A DNA stretch of 64,000 bases from positions 1 through 64,000 of the forward strand of contig NZ_JAFFJT010000017.1 in assembly GCF_016924665.1 (NCBI RefSeq). The letters are read 5' to 3'. Below the pieces are notes generated by a model. It worked only from the letters and a program-made list of their open reading frames with translations, was not told the origin of the DNA and searched no databases. The position numbers and the translations under genes are program-made. Shown one piece after another: positions 6,838 to 14,942 of this stretch (its first letter is position 1; the number at the start of each line of letters is the position of its first letter). The stretch is from Nocardioides sp. SYSU D00038 (GTDB taxonomy: Bacteria > Actinomycetota > Actinomycetes > Propionibacteriales > Nocardioidaceae).

Positions 6838-9254
6838 ACCAGGGTCCAGTTCCTCACCGCGTTGGCCTCGTTGACGAGGCGCACGCGCTCCTTGAGCTCG
6901 GGTGTGTCGCGGGCCAGTGCACGGTACGCCGCCTCCAGGGCCGTGCGGAGGGCGGGCTCGGTGGCCTCGTAGCTGCCGACCTTGAGCGCGCCCCTGACCG
7001 TGCGCGTGCTGCCCGACGGGGTGCCGGGCCGAGGCGCCGAGCCGGGCGCGGTCTTGCTCACCACGGCCAGCGCGTGCTCCAGGATCCGGATCGTGTAGCG
7101 GGCCCGGTCGCTGGGGTCCATCCGCACCGACTCGATGCTGCGCAACGCCTGGTCGAGCACCGCGAGATCGCCCTTCGACGACCGCAGCAGCACCTCCGCC
7201 CGCAGCTGACGGCTCTCGGGGTAGCCCCGGCTGGTCGAGGGCACCAGGTCGAGCGCAGCCACCGCGCCGCTGCCGTCGCCGCGCCCGGTGCGCACCCGGG
7301 CCAGGCCGAACGCGGCCGGGGCGGCGTACGCCGCGTCGGTGGCGACGCAGGTCGCGTAGAGGCCCTCGGCCACGTCGGGCAGGCCGCCGTTCTCGCAGGC
7401 GACCGCGAGCGCCAGCTTGGGGGCCAGCTCACCCGGCACCTGCTGGTAGACGGCGTTGAACGACGCCTTGGCGGTCTCCCAGTCCTGCTGGTGCATGGCG
7501 GCCAGGCCGTCGACCCACAGCGCCCGCCACTCCCACGGGTCGAGCGTGAGCAGCCGCGCGGTCGCGGCGCGCGCGGCCTGGGGGTCGCCGAGCTCGAGCG
7601 CCGTACGGGCCCGGGTGAGCAGCACGTCGGCCGACTCCTCGGGCGCCGACTGGAGGTCCTTCATCCGCTGGGCCGGGTCGGTGTCGGAGAGGCTGGAGAG
7701 CCACGAGTGCTGGGGGTCGGTGGGGTCGGGCCGCAGGCCCGGGAGCTGGGCCCAGGTCAGCGCCGACGACGACACCGTCGGTGCGTCGAACAGCACCGAC
7801 GCGGCGGAGGTGAGCGCGGTGCCGGTGGTGCGGCGCGCGACCGTCTCGCGCAGCACGCCGAGCATCTGCGTGCGCAGCTCGTCGACCGAGGCGAAGCGGT
7901 CGGCGGGGTCGGGAGCGCAGCACTTGGCCACCAGCCGGTAGAGCGAGTCGTGCTCGGCGAACAGCGGCGTGGTCTCCGGCGGCGGCAGGGTCTCGAGGTA
8001 GGTGCCCTGGTAGCCGCGGAACTCCATGCACAGCACGACCAGCGTGCGACCGATGGTGTAGATGTCCGAGGCGACCGTTGGGCCGACCGCGGCCACCTCG
8101 GGCGCCTGGTAGCCCACGGTGCCGAAGATCGCCGAGTCGTCGTCGTCGATGCGGCGCACGCCGCCGAGGTCGATGAGCTTGACCGCGTCGCCGACCTGGA
8201 TCAGGTTGTCGGGCTTGAAGTCGCAGTAGACCAGGCCGAGGTCGTGGAGGTACTGGAACGCCGGCAGCACCTCGATCAGGTAGGCCAGCGCCTGGTCGAC
8301 CGGTAGCGGGTCGTAGGCGCCGCCGTTGGCCCTCATCCGGGCCTTGAGGATCTGCTTGAGCGACTTGCCGCCCACGAACTCCATGACGATGTAGCCCGCG
8401 CCCTCGTGGGTCACGAAGTTGTAGATCTCGACGATCAGCGGGTGCTCGACCTGCGCGAGGAACTGCTGCTCGGCGATCGCGGCCGCCAGGGCGTCCGGGT
8501 CGCCGGAGTTGAGCAGGCCCTTGAGCACGACCCAGCGGTCGGAGACGTTCTTGTCGCGGGCGAGGTAGATCCAGCCGAGACCGCCGTGCGCGATCGCGCC
8601 CGCGACCTCGTACTGCCCGGCGACCAGGTCGCCCGGCTGGAGCTTGGGCGTGAACGAGAACTCCTGGCCGCACTTGGGGCAGAACCCCTCCGACCGGCCG
8701 GGCTTGCCGGCGACCGCCCGGCCGACCGGGTTGCCGCACTTGGAGCAGGTGCGCTTGTCCTCGGGCACCGACGGGTCCTTGATCACGGACTTCGCGGCGT
8801 CGACCGCCGGCGCCGGCGGCACCGAGGTCAGGCCGGCGCCGAGCCGCGCGGCGCGCATCCGCTGCGACCCCGCCCGCGACGGCCGGGTGCCGCTGGTGCC
8901 GCCGCCCGCGCGTGCTGAGCCGATCGCGGCCGACTGGATCCGGCTGGCCGACGTCGCCACCGAGGCGGTGCCGCCGGTGACCGGGTCGGCCTCGGCCACT
9001 GCGGCGGTCGGGGCACCGGCCGGGGAGCCGCACACGTCGCAGTAGCCGTCGAGGATGGTGCCGCTGCAGCCGGGCTGGGCGCACGGCGTGCCGTTGGCCG
9101 CGGTGCTCGTCCTCGGGGCCGCGGCGCCCGCCGCGGCGGCGGGCGTTGCCGACGGGGCGCCCGAGCCAGGGGCGGCGGCCATGCCGCAGACGTCGCAGTA
9201 GCCGTCCTGGATGGTCCCCGAGCAGCCCGGCTGGGTGCAGGCCTGTGTGCTCAT
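6834..9254 (-). CDS. pknG: PknG-type serine/threonine protein kinase
   Basis: This 806-residue protein has the PknG architecture: rubredoxin-like Cys pairs (Cys170/173 and Cys192/195), a kinase domain at about 211-475 and a C-terminal TPR region. Kinase motifs are IAHGGLGWIYLA (221-232), VVLKG with Lys245, YCDFKPDN (343-350) and DLGG (362-365). The DxKxxN-type loop and DLG match mycobacterial PknG. Mycobacterial PknG acts on GarA to control 2-oxoglutarate and glutamate flux. Unlike that enzyme, the N-terminus here carries two extra Cys-rich repeats ending in DGYCDVCG (residues 6-24 and 58-76). It follows the helical gene at 9251 with a four-base overlap. Confidence 0.95.
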   Translation of the reverse strand: MSTQACTQPGCSGTIQDGYCDVCGMAAAPGSGAPSATPAAAAGAAAPRTSTAANGTPCAQPGCSGTILDGYCDVCGSPAGAPTAAVAEADPVTGGTASVATSASRIQSAAIGSARAGGGTSGTRPSRAGSQRMRAARLGAGLTSVPPAPAVDAAKSVIKDPSVPEDKRTCSKCGNPVGRAVAGKPGRSEGFCPKCGQEFSFTPKLQPGDLVAGQYEVAGAIAHGGLGWIYLARDKNVSDRWVVLKGLLNSGDPDALAAAIAEQQFLAQVEHPLIVEIYNFVTHEGAGYIVMEFVGGKSLKQILKARMRANGGAYDPLPVDQALAYLIEVLPAFQYLHDLGLVYCDFKPDNLIQVGDAVKLIDLGGVRRIDDDDSAIFGTVGYQAPEVAAVGPTVASDIYTIGRTLVVLCMEFRGYQGTYLETLPPPETTPLFAEHDSLYRLVAKCCAPDPADRFASVDELRTQMLGVLRETVARRTTGTALTSAASVLFDAPTVSSSALTWAQLPGLRPDPTDPQHSWLSSLSDTDPAQRMKDLQSAPEESADVLLTRARTALELGDPQAARAATARLLTLDPWEWRALWVDGLAAMHQQDWETAKASFNAVYQQVPGELAPKLALAVACENGGLPDVAEGLYATCVATDAAYAAPAAFGLARVRTGRGDGSGAVAALDLVPSTSRGYPESRQLRAEVLLRSSKGDLAVLDQALRSIESVRMDPSDRARYTIRILEHALAVVSKTAPGSAPRPGTPSGSTRTVRGALKVGSYEATEPALRTALEAAYRALARDTPELKERVRLVNEANAVRNWTLV

Positions 9255-10432
9255 GCGGTCTCCTTGTTGCTGGGGCTGTCGCCGGGCTGGTCGTCCCGCC
9301 CGCGGGAGGCGAGCGCCTGCTCGACCCAGGTCTGGTACGTCGCCACGAGCTGGCGGGCCACGACCATCGGCGTGGGGGTGCGGGCGAGCACGGCGCGCGC
9401 CTGCTGCTCGCTCGCGGCGACGTCGGGGTGGTCGGCGACGCCGAGCGCCCGCGCCTTGGCGGCGTAGCCGTCGAGGAGCGCGAGCAGGTCGGCGCGGCCG
9501 GCGAGGGCGGCGGCGTACTCGTCCTGGGCGATGGTCAGCGCCTGCGCGACCCGGTCGAGCCGGGCCCGGTAGGGGCCGATCGCCGACGCGGTGTTGGGAA
9601 CCGGCCCCAGTGCGGTGAGGTCGGGCACCGCCTTGGTGGGCGCGGGGTCGACGGTCTCGACGCAGGTGCGCGCCAGCGTGGTCAGCGCCGCGGCGCGGGC
9701 CTCGAGGTCGGCGCGGAACTCCTGGGCGGCCACGATCTGGTCGCGGGCGTCGCGGCGTCGGGCGTTGCCGACGATCAGGTCGCGCTCGAACGTCGCCGCG
9801 TCGACCTCGAGCGGGCCGAGCAGCCCGCCCACGTCGGCGCCGCGCTGGGCCCGGGCGGTCACGTCGGCGAGGCGGGTCGCGAGGGCGGCGCGGGTGGCGT
9901 CGGCGGCGTCGCGGGAGCCGGCGGGCTCGAGGGCCACCTGGTCGCGGAGCCGCTCGAGCTGGGCGCGCAGCTCCTTGATGCGCGCCGCGGACGCGTCGGC
10001 GCCGGGCACGAGCGCGAGCCGGGTGCGCAGCTGCCCGACCAGCGCGTCGGAGAGCCGGCAGGCCTCCGGCAGCGAGAACGCCACGCCCGGCACCGCCGCC
10101 TTCGCGACCACGGCGGGGTCCATCGCGCCGTCGAGCCGGCCCCAGATGAGCACCGAGAGCCGCTCCCGCTCGGTCTGCAGCACCCGGCCGCCGTCCCACG
10201 TCGCCCAGAGCAGCTGGTAGCGGTCCGAGACCGCCTTCCACAGCGCCAGCGAGAGCGCCATGTCGCTGGTGATCTCGCCGGCCCGGCCGGAGGCGAGCGC
10301 GGCCGCGTCGAGCTCGTCGAGCTCGGAGCGGCGCGCGCGCACCCAGGCGTCGAGCTCACCGAGGTAGGCCTGCACCGCGGCCGGCTGGAGCGCCTCGCCC
10401 AGCCGTCCGGGTGCGGGAGGGGCCAGGGTCAC
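9251..10432 (-). CDS. Helical protein of unknown function inserted between GlnH and PknG
   Basis: This 393-residue protein is not one I recognise. It is almost entirely helical, rich in Ala, Leu, Arg, Glu and Asp, with heptad-like segments (for example around LKELRAQLERLRDQ-type sequence near residue 165) suggesting coiled coils. It has no signal peptide, membrane helix or catalytic motif. The GTG at 10432 overlaps the GlnH stop as GTGA, and the 3' end overlaps the PknG start as ATGA. In mycobacteria glnH is followed directly by pknG, so this is an added component, plausibly a scaffold between the sensor and the kinase. Confidence 0.75.
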   Translation of the reverse strand: MTLAPPAPGRLGEALQPAAVQAYLGELDAWVRARRSELDELDAAALASGRAGEITSDMALSLALWKAVSDRYQLLWATWDGGRVLQTERERLSVLIWGRLDGAMDPAVVAKAAVPGVAFSLPEACRLSDALVGQLRTRLALVPGADASAARIKELRAQLERLRDQVALEPAGSRDAADATRAALATRLADVTARAQRGADVGGLLGPLEVDAATFERDLIVGNARRRDARDQIVAAQEFRADLEARAAALTTLARTCVETVDPAPTKAVPDLTALGPVPNTASAIGPYRARLDRVAQALTIAQDEYAAALAGRADLLALLDGYAAKARALGVADHPDVAASEQQARAVLARTPTPMVVARQLVATYQTWVEQALASRGRDDQPGDSPSNKETA

Positions 10433-11418
10433 GGCAGCGGCCGCCCGTACTGCGGCTGGGGCCACTTGCCGGTCGGGTCGCCGAGGGTGGGGCGCAGCCA
10501 GCGGTCGTAGTGCTCGTCCCAGGTGCCGTCGCGACGCATCCGCTCCAGCATCGCGTTGATGAACTGCACGAGGTCGACCTGCTCGGCGTTGACGCCGATG
10601 CCGTAGGGCTCGTCGGTCAAGGCCTCCTGGTCGAGCACCTCGGAGTACGGGTCCTGGGCGGCCAGGCCGGCCAGCACCGTGTCGTCGGTGCTGAGCGCGT
10701 CGGCCTCGCCGCGCTGGAACTTCACCATGCACTGGGTGTCGTTGGCGGCGGTGACCGGGATCGCGCCGGGGATCTCGGTCTCGATGTTCTGGATGCTGGT
10801 GGTGCCGGCGGGTGCGCAGATCCGCAGCCCGGCCAGGTCGCGCAGGTCGTCGATCCCGGCGTTGCGGCGCACCAGGATCTTCTGGCCGGAGTGGAAGTAC
10901 TCCGCCGAGAACGCGATCAGCTCCCACCGAGCACAGTTGATGGTCATGTTGCGCACCACGATGTCGACCTCCCGCTCCTGCAGCAGCGGGAACCGCTGGG
11001 CCGGGGTGATCACCCGGAACTGGGTGTTCTGCGGCGTGCTCGTGCCGAAGATGGCCCGTGCGACCTCCTTGGCCATCTCGATGTCGAAGCCCTCGAGCAC
11101 GCCGGTCTCGGGGTTGCGGTAGGCCAGGTTGAAGCTGTCGGCGGCGACGCCGACCACGAGGGTCCCCTCGGCCTTGATCCGCTCGACGGTCGAGCCGTCG
11201 GGGTCGGCCTCGATGTCGCCGGGAGCCGGCAGCGGGCCGGTCGGCGCGTAGGAGCGCACGGGACTGAGGCCCGCGACGTCGTCGGCGCACTCCTCGGCCG
11301 GGCCGGCGGCGGCGGGGGCCTCCGGCGCCTCGGGGGCCGGGACCACCGTGGCGTCGTAGCCGCACCCGGCGACGGCGAGGGCCGCGGCCGCGACGGCCAG
11401 GGCGAGTCGGCGGTTCAT
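10429..11418 (-). CDS. glnH: GlnH-like amino-acid-binding lipoprotein
   Basis: This 329-residue lipoprotein has a lipobox ending in AVAGC (Cys19) followed by a family-3 periplasmic solute-binding domain. Typical stretches are GTLVVGVAADSFNLAYR, GFDIEMAKEVA and a late DGTWDEHYDRW. There is no ABC permease or ATPase nearby. Instead it lies between glnX and pknG, as in mycobacteria, where GlnH binds aspartate or glutamate and signals through GlnX to PknG. A receptor role rather than transport is therefore likely. Ligand identity is inferred from the family. ATG start overlaps the GlnX stop. Confidence 0.9.
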   Translation of the reverse strand: MNRRLALAVAAAALAVAGCGYDATVVPAPEAPEAPAAAGPAEECADDVAGLSPVRSYAPTGPLPAPGDIEADPDGSTVERIKAEGTLVVGVAADSFNLAYRNPETGVLEGFDIEMAKEVARAIFGTSTPQNTQFRVITPAQRFPLLQEREVDIVVRNMTINCARWELIAFSAEYFHSGQKILVRRNAGIDDLRDLAGLRICAPAGTTSIQNIETEIPGAIPVTAANDTQCMVKFQRGEADALSTDDTVLAGLAAQDPYSEVLDQEALTDEPYGIGVNAEQVDLVQFINAMLERMRRDGTWDEHYDRWLRPTLGDPTGKWPQPQYGRPLP

Positions 11419-12725
11419 GCGTACTCCTTCCGGCGCTGGGCGATCCCCCACGCGGTGAGGCCCGCGGCGGCGAGGCCGACGAGCAGGCTCAGCACCGCCA
11501 GCACCAGGATCGCGCTGTTGCCCGAGCGGATCTCGTCGGTCGTCGCGGTGGCGGCCGCGTCGATGGTCTCGACCGACCTGGTGTCGAAGGCCTGCAGGGC
11601 CGCACCGGCTCGGCCGTCGCCCGTGTCGATGGCCGCGAGGACCGCGGCGTCGTAGTCGCCGTCGTCGTCGAGCTGGGCGATCTCGTCGTGCAGGGCGGCG
11701 TAGCTCTCCCAGAGCCCCAGGGTGCCGTCGGAGGCCTTGGCCCGCACGACCGCGGCGGCCGAGGCCCACGCCTCCTCGAACGCCGCGCCGGAGCCGCGGG
11801 CGACCAGGCGGAGGCTCTCGTTGGAGCGGGCGATGTTGGCCGCGGTGCGGGCCTCGGCCTCGTCGACGGCGACCTGGTAGCTGCCGTCGCGGAGGTCGTC
11901 GTTGTCGCCGGCCTGGCCCAGGCTGACGATCGCGGCGAGCAACGTCGTGGCGGCGAGCCCGATCGCCGCGCCGGCGAGCCCGGTGTTGAACCGGCGGTGG
12001 AAGCGCTGCGCCTGCTGGCGGTTGACCCACCACAGCACCGCGATCGCGCCGAGGCCGGGGAGCACGACGAGCCACGGCCGCTGGGCGTCCATCTCGCTGT
12101 CGGCGCGCTCCTGGTTGGCCGAGACCAGCGCGGCCAGCATCGGCTGCGCGGTCTCGCCGAAGGTCGTGTTCGCGGCCTCGAGGTAGGCCGAGCCGATCGG
12201 GAAGCCCTGGCGGTTGTTGGCCCGGGCGGTCTCGATGGTGGCGGCGTAGTCAGTGACGGCGGCGTTGAGGTCGGCGAGGACCTGGCGGTCGGCGGGTTGG
12301 GCCTCCGCGGCATCGGCGAGCTGGTGGGTGATCAGGTCGATCGCCTCGGCGTACGCCGTGGTCTGGCTGGCGTCCTCCTTGATGCCCGCGAGGTAGCCGT
12401 TGGTCGCGAGTGCGTTGGCCCGGGCGAACGTCGCCTGGATGTTCTGCACCCGCACCAGCTGCTCGGTGTTGTCGGCCGCCGAGCGGTTGGCGTTCCACGA
12501 GAGCAGCTGGAGGCCGAAGGTCAGGGCGCCGGCGAGCACGCAGGCGGTGACCGCGATGACCTGCCAGCGGTTGAGCAGCCGGGGCACGTCCTCGACGGCC
12601 GGGACGCCGGCGGTGGCGCCGCCGGCGGGCACCGCCTGGCGCGGCTGCTGGGCCCGGCCGGCCGGTCGGCCCGTCGCCTGGGGCACCGGGGCGGTCGCCG
12701 CGGCGCCGGAGGGGGTCTGGGTCAC
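11415..12725 (-). CDS. glnX: GlnX-like membrane signal transducer
   Basis: This 436-residue membrane protein has a hydrophilic Ala/Pro-rich cytoplasmic N-terminus, a transmembrane helix at about 54-76, an extracellular helical domain, two central helices (about 215-235 and 248-268), a second extracellular helical domain and a final helix near 405-428. This duplicated four-helix layout resembles sensor regions of chemoreceptors and matches mycobacterial GlnX, which relays GlnH ligand binding to PknG. The GTG start overlaps the AAA+ ATPase stop as GTGA. The extracellular domains are probable GlnH docking sites. Confidence 0.88.
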   Translation of the reverse strand: MTQTPSGAAATAPVPQATGRPAGRAQQPRQAVPAGGATAGVPAVEDVPRLLNRWQVIAVTACVLAGALTFGLQLLSWNANRSAADNTEQLVRVQNIQATFARANALATNGYLAGIKEDASQTTAYAEAIDLITHQLADAAEAQPADRQVLADLNAAVTDYAATIETARANNRQGFPIGSAYLEAANTTFGETAQPMLAALVSANQERADSEMDAQRPWLVVLPGLGAIAVLWWVNRQQAQRFHRRFNTGLAGAAIGLAATTLLAAIVSLGQAGDNDDLRDGSYQVAVDEAEARTAANIARSNESLRLVARGSGAAFEEAWASAAAVVRAKASDGTLGLWESYAALHDEIAQLDDDGDYDAAVLAAIDTGDGRAGAALQAFDTRSVETIDAAATATTDEIRSGNSAILVLAVLSLLVGLAAAGLTAWGIAQRRKEYA

Positions 12726-14374
12726 TGCTGCTCCTCCTCGAGCGGTGCGGCCTCGTCGTGGGGTGCCGGCACCGGGCCGGCCTCCTCGGACGCGTCGGGG
12801 GTCTGCTCCGGTTCCGCGGCCTGCCAGTCGACCGGCTCGGTGGGACTCGGCGGCACCGGCGGCGCGGGTGCGTCGAAGTCCTCGGCCTCCAGCGTGCGCA
12901 GCTGCTCGACCGTCGGCGTCTCGACGTCGCGCAGCCGCCAGGCGTGCCGGCCGATCGCGGCCTCGAGCTGGTTGCGGATCCAGCGGGCGTTGCCGAACGT
13001 CGGGCCGCGCTCGACCCCCGAGATCATCTCGGTGATCTTGGCGAGCACCTCCTCGTCGGCGTCGTAGTCGGCACCCTTCGCCATCACCCCGAAGATGTCC
13101 GCGAGCTCGGCGTCGGTGTAGTCGGGGAAGTCGATGGTGGTGCGGAACCGGCTCTCCAGGCCCGGGTTCTGCGCGATGAACGCCGCCATCGGCAGCGGGT
13201 AGCCGGCCACGATGACCACGAGGTCGTCGCGGTGGTCCTCCATCTCCTTGACCAGCGTGTCGATCGCCTCCTGCCCGTACTGGTCGCCCGCCAGCGAGTA
13301 CGCCTCGTCGATGAACAGCACGCCACCGACCGCGCTCTTGACGACGTCGGCGGTCTTCATCGCGGTCTGGCCGAGGTAGCCCGCGACCAGCTCCGAGCGG
13401 TCGACCTCGACCAGCTGGCCCTTCGAGAGCAGGCCGAGTGCGCGGTAGATGCCGGCGACCAGCCGGGCGACCGTGGTCTTGCCGGTGCCGGGGTTGCCGT
13501 TGAAGATCAGGTGGCGGGTGATCGTGGGCGAGGCCAGGCCCTCGGCCTTGCGCAGCCCCTCGACCCGCAGCACCGCCGCCTGCCGGCGGATCTCGGCCTT
13601 GACGTCGGTGAGCCCCACGAGCGCGTCGAGCTCGGCGAGCAGCTCCTCCACCGTCTTGGGCTCCGGCTCGGGCTCGGCCGGCTCCTCGGCGGCCGGCTGC
13701 CCGGCCGGCGCCGCCTGCACCGGCTGCACCGGCTGCCCGGGGTACGCCGGCTCGCCGGCCCCACCAGCGGGTGGCACCGGCCCGGCGGGCGCGGGCGGCG
13801 GCGTCGCACCCGGCTGCCCGCCACCGGTCGGGTCGAGCAGCGGCGTGCTGCTGAGCGCGGCGAGCTTCTCGCGCACGATCCGGCTCTGCTCCATCACCGA
13901 GGCGAGGAAGTGGTCGGCGACCCCAGGCACGTCCTGGCGCGGGGTCGGCGGCAGGTCCAGGCGGGGCCCGGCGGCCGAGGTGGCCAGCTGGGCCGAGGCC
14001 GCCATGGCAGCGTTCCCCATCGACTGGGCGGTGGGCTCGCCGAGGGTGCTCGCGGCCATCGCCACCTCCGAGAGCGCCTTGGCGTACGCCGGGGCGGCCG
14101 GGTGGTTGTCGAGCGCGAGCTGGGCCATCGTCGGCGTCTGGGCGTTGCGGTAGCGGCGGCCCCGCGAGGCGGCGAGCGTGAACGCCTCCGCCGAGCGCTC
14201 CCGCCCGGTCTCGGCCGACCAGTCGACGAACGCGCCGCGGGCCGGCTCGGCGATCGTGGCCGCGAGCGCCTCGCCCTCGGCGCGGGCGACGGCCTCGTCG
14301 ACGCCGGCCTCACGGGCGGTCTCGACCAGCGCGGCCAGCGCGGCCGCCAGCGTCACGGCGGTGGGGTCGGTCAT
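12722..14374 (-). CDS. CbbX/EccA-like AAA+ ATPase
   Basis: This 550-residue protein has an N-terminal helical region (1-180), a Pro/Ala/Glu-rich linker (180-240) and a single AAA+ domain from about 245. Walker A is GNPGTGKTT at 293-301 and Walker B is VLFIDEAYS at 352-360, followed by a conserved sensor region with ESRF. The domain is closest to the CbbX/SpoVK/EccA subfamily, whose members remodel protein complexes. A short acidic tail ends in EEEQQ. In this operon a client could be the vWA, FHA or TelA protein. The ATG start overlaps the upstream XpaC-like stop as ATGA. Confidence 0.9.
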   Translation of the reverse strand: MTDPTAVTLAAALAALVETAREAGVDEAVARAEGEALAATIAEPARGAFVDWSAETGRERSAEAFTLAASRGRRYRNAQTPTMAQLALDNHPAAPAYAKALSEVAMAASTLGEPTAQSMGNAAMAASAQLATSAAGPRLDLPPTPRQDVPGVADHFLASVMEQSRIVREKLAALSSTPLLDPTGGGQPGATPPPAPAGPVPPAGGAGEPAYPGQPVQPVQAAPAGQPAAEEPAEPEPEPKTVEELLAELDALVGLTDVKAEIRRQAAVLRVEGLRKAEGLASPTITRHLIFNGNPGTGKTTVARLVAGIYRALGLLSKGQLVEVDRSELVAGYLGQTAMKTADVVKSAVGGVLFIDEAYSLAGDQYGQEAIDTLVKEMEDHRDDLVVIVAGYPLPMAAFIAQNPGLESRFRTTIDFPDYTDAELADIFGVMAKGADYDADEEVLAKITEMISGVERGPTFGNARWIRNQLEAAIGRHAWRLRDVETPTVEQLRTLEAEDFDAPAPPVPPSPTEPVDWQAAEPEQTPDASEEAGPVPAPHDEAAPLEEEQQ

Positions 14375-14919
14375 GCGGTACCTCCGGTCGAGGGGTCGGG
14401 CGGGATCGGCCCGGTCGGTCCCAGCGTGAGGCCCGGCCCCGCCTCGTGCCCGAACTTCGCCTGCAGGAAACGCCCGTGCGCCAGCAGGGCCTGCGCGTCG
14501 GCACGGTTGGCGGCGTCGAGGATCTTGTCCATGGTCGCGCCGAGCAGCTCGAGCTGGTCGACGAGCACCATCAGGCTGGTCTTGTAGCCGTCGATGGGGC
14601 GGGTGTCGGCCCACTCCCGCGGCAGCCGCAGGTACCCGCCGACCGCCTCCGGGAGGTAGTCGGTCGCCGTCGCGACCACGGAGTAGGAGTCGGCGCTGCC
14701 GGCGCCGAGGTGGCGCAGCCGCGGCAGCGTGTCGGTGATGGTGCGCTCGATCCGGCTCACCCGCGAGGTCACCACCGGCGGCGCGTTCTGGTCGCGCAGC
14801 AGCGCGTCGAGACGCTCGAGCGCCTGCCGGATGTCGTCCTCGGTGGGGGCAGGGGGGAGGGTGGTGGCCGGTTGCTCGTCGTCCTCACGACGCCGGCGCC
14901 ACCAGGAGCGCAGACCCAC
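14371..14919 (-). CDS. XpaC-like protein paired with TelA
   Basis: This 182-residue soluble protein starts with a strongly basic patch (WWRRRR) and is otherwise helical. The region with YSVVATATDYLPEAVGGYLRL (split as YSVVATATDYL and PEAVGGYLRL) resembles the XpaC (5-bromo-4-chloroindolyl phosphate hydrolysis) family, which is typically encoded next to TelA, as in Bacillus xpaC-yaaN. The family name describes an old phenotype and not a proven enzyme. The GTG at 14919 is chosen because GGAAGGG lies about nine bases upstream. It lies 23 bases after the TelA stop and overlaps the ATPase start. Confidence 0.6.
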   Translation of the reverse strand: MGLRSWWRRRREDDEQPATTLPPAPTEDDIRQALERLDALLRDQNAPPVVTSRVSRIERTITDTLPRLRHLGAGSADSYSVVATATDYLPEAVGGYLRLPREWADTRPIDGYKTSLMVLVDQLELLGATMDKILDAANRADAQALLAHGRFLQAKFGHEAGPGLTLGPTGPIPPDPSTGGTA

Positions 14920-14942
14920 GTACCAACCCTTCCCGGAGCGGT

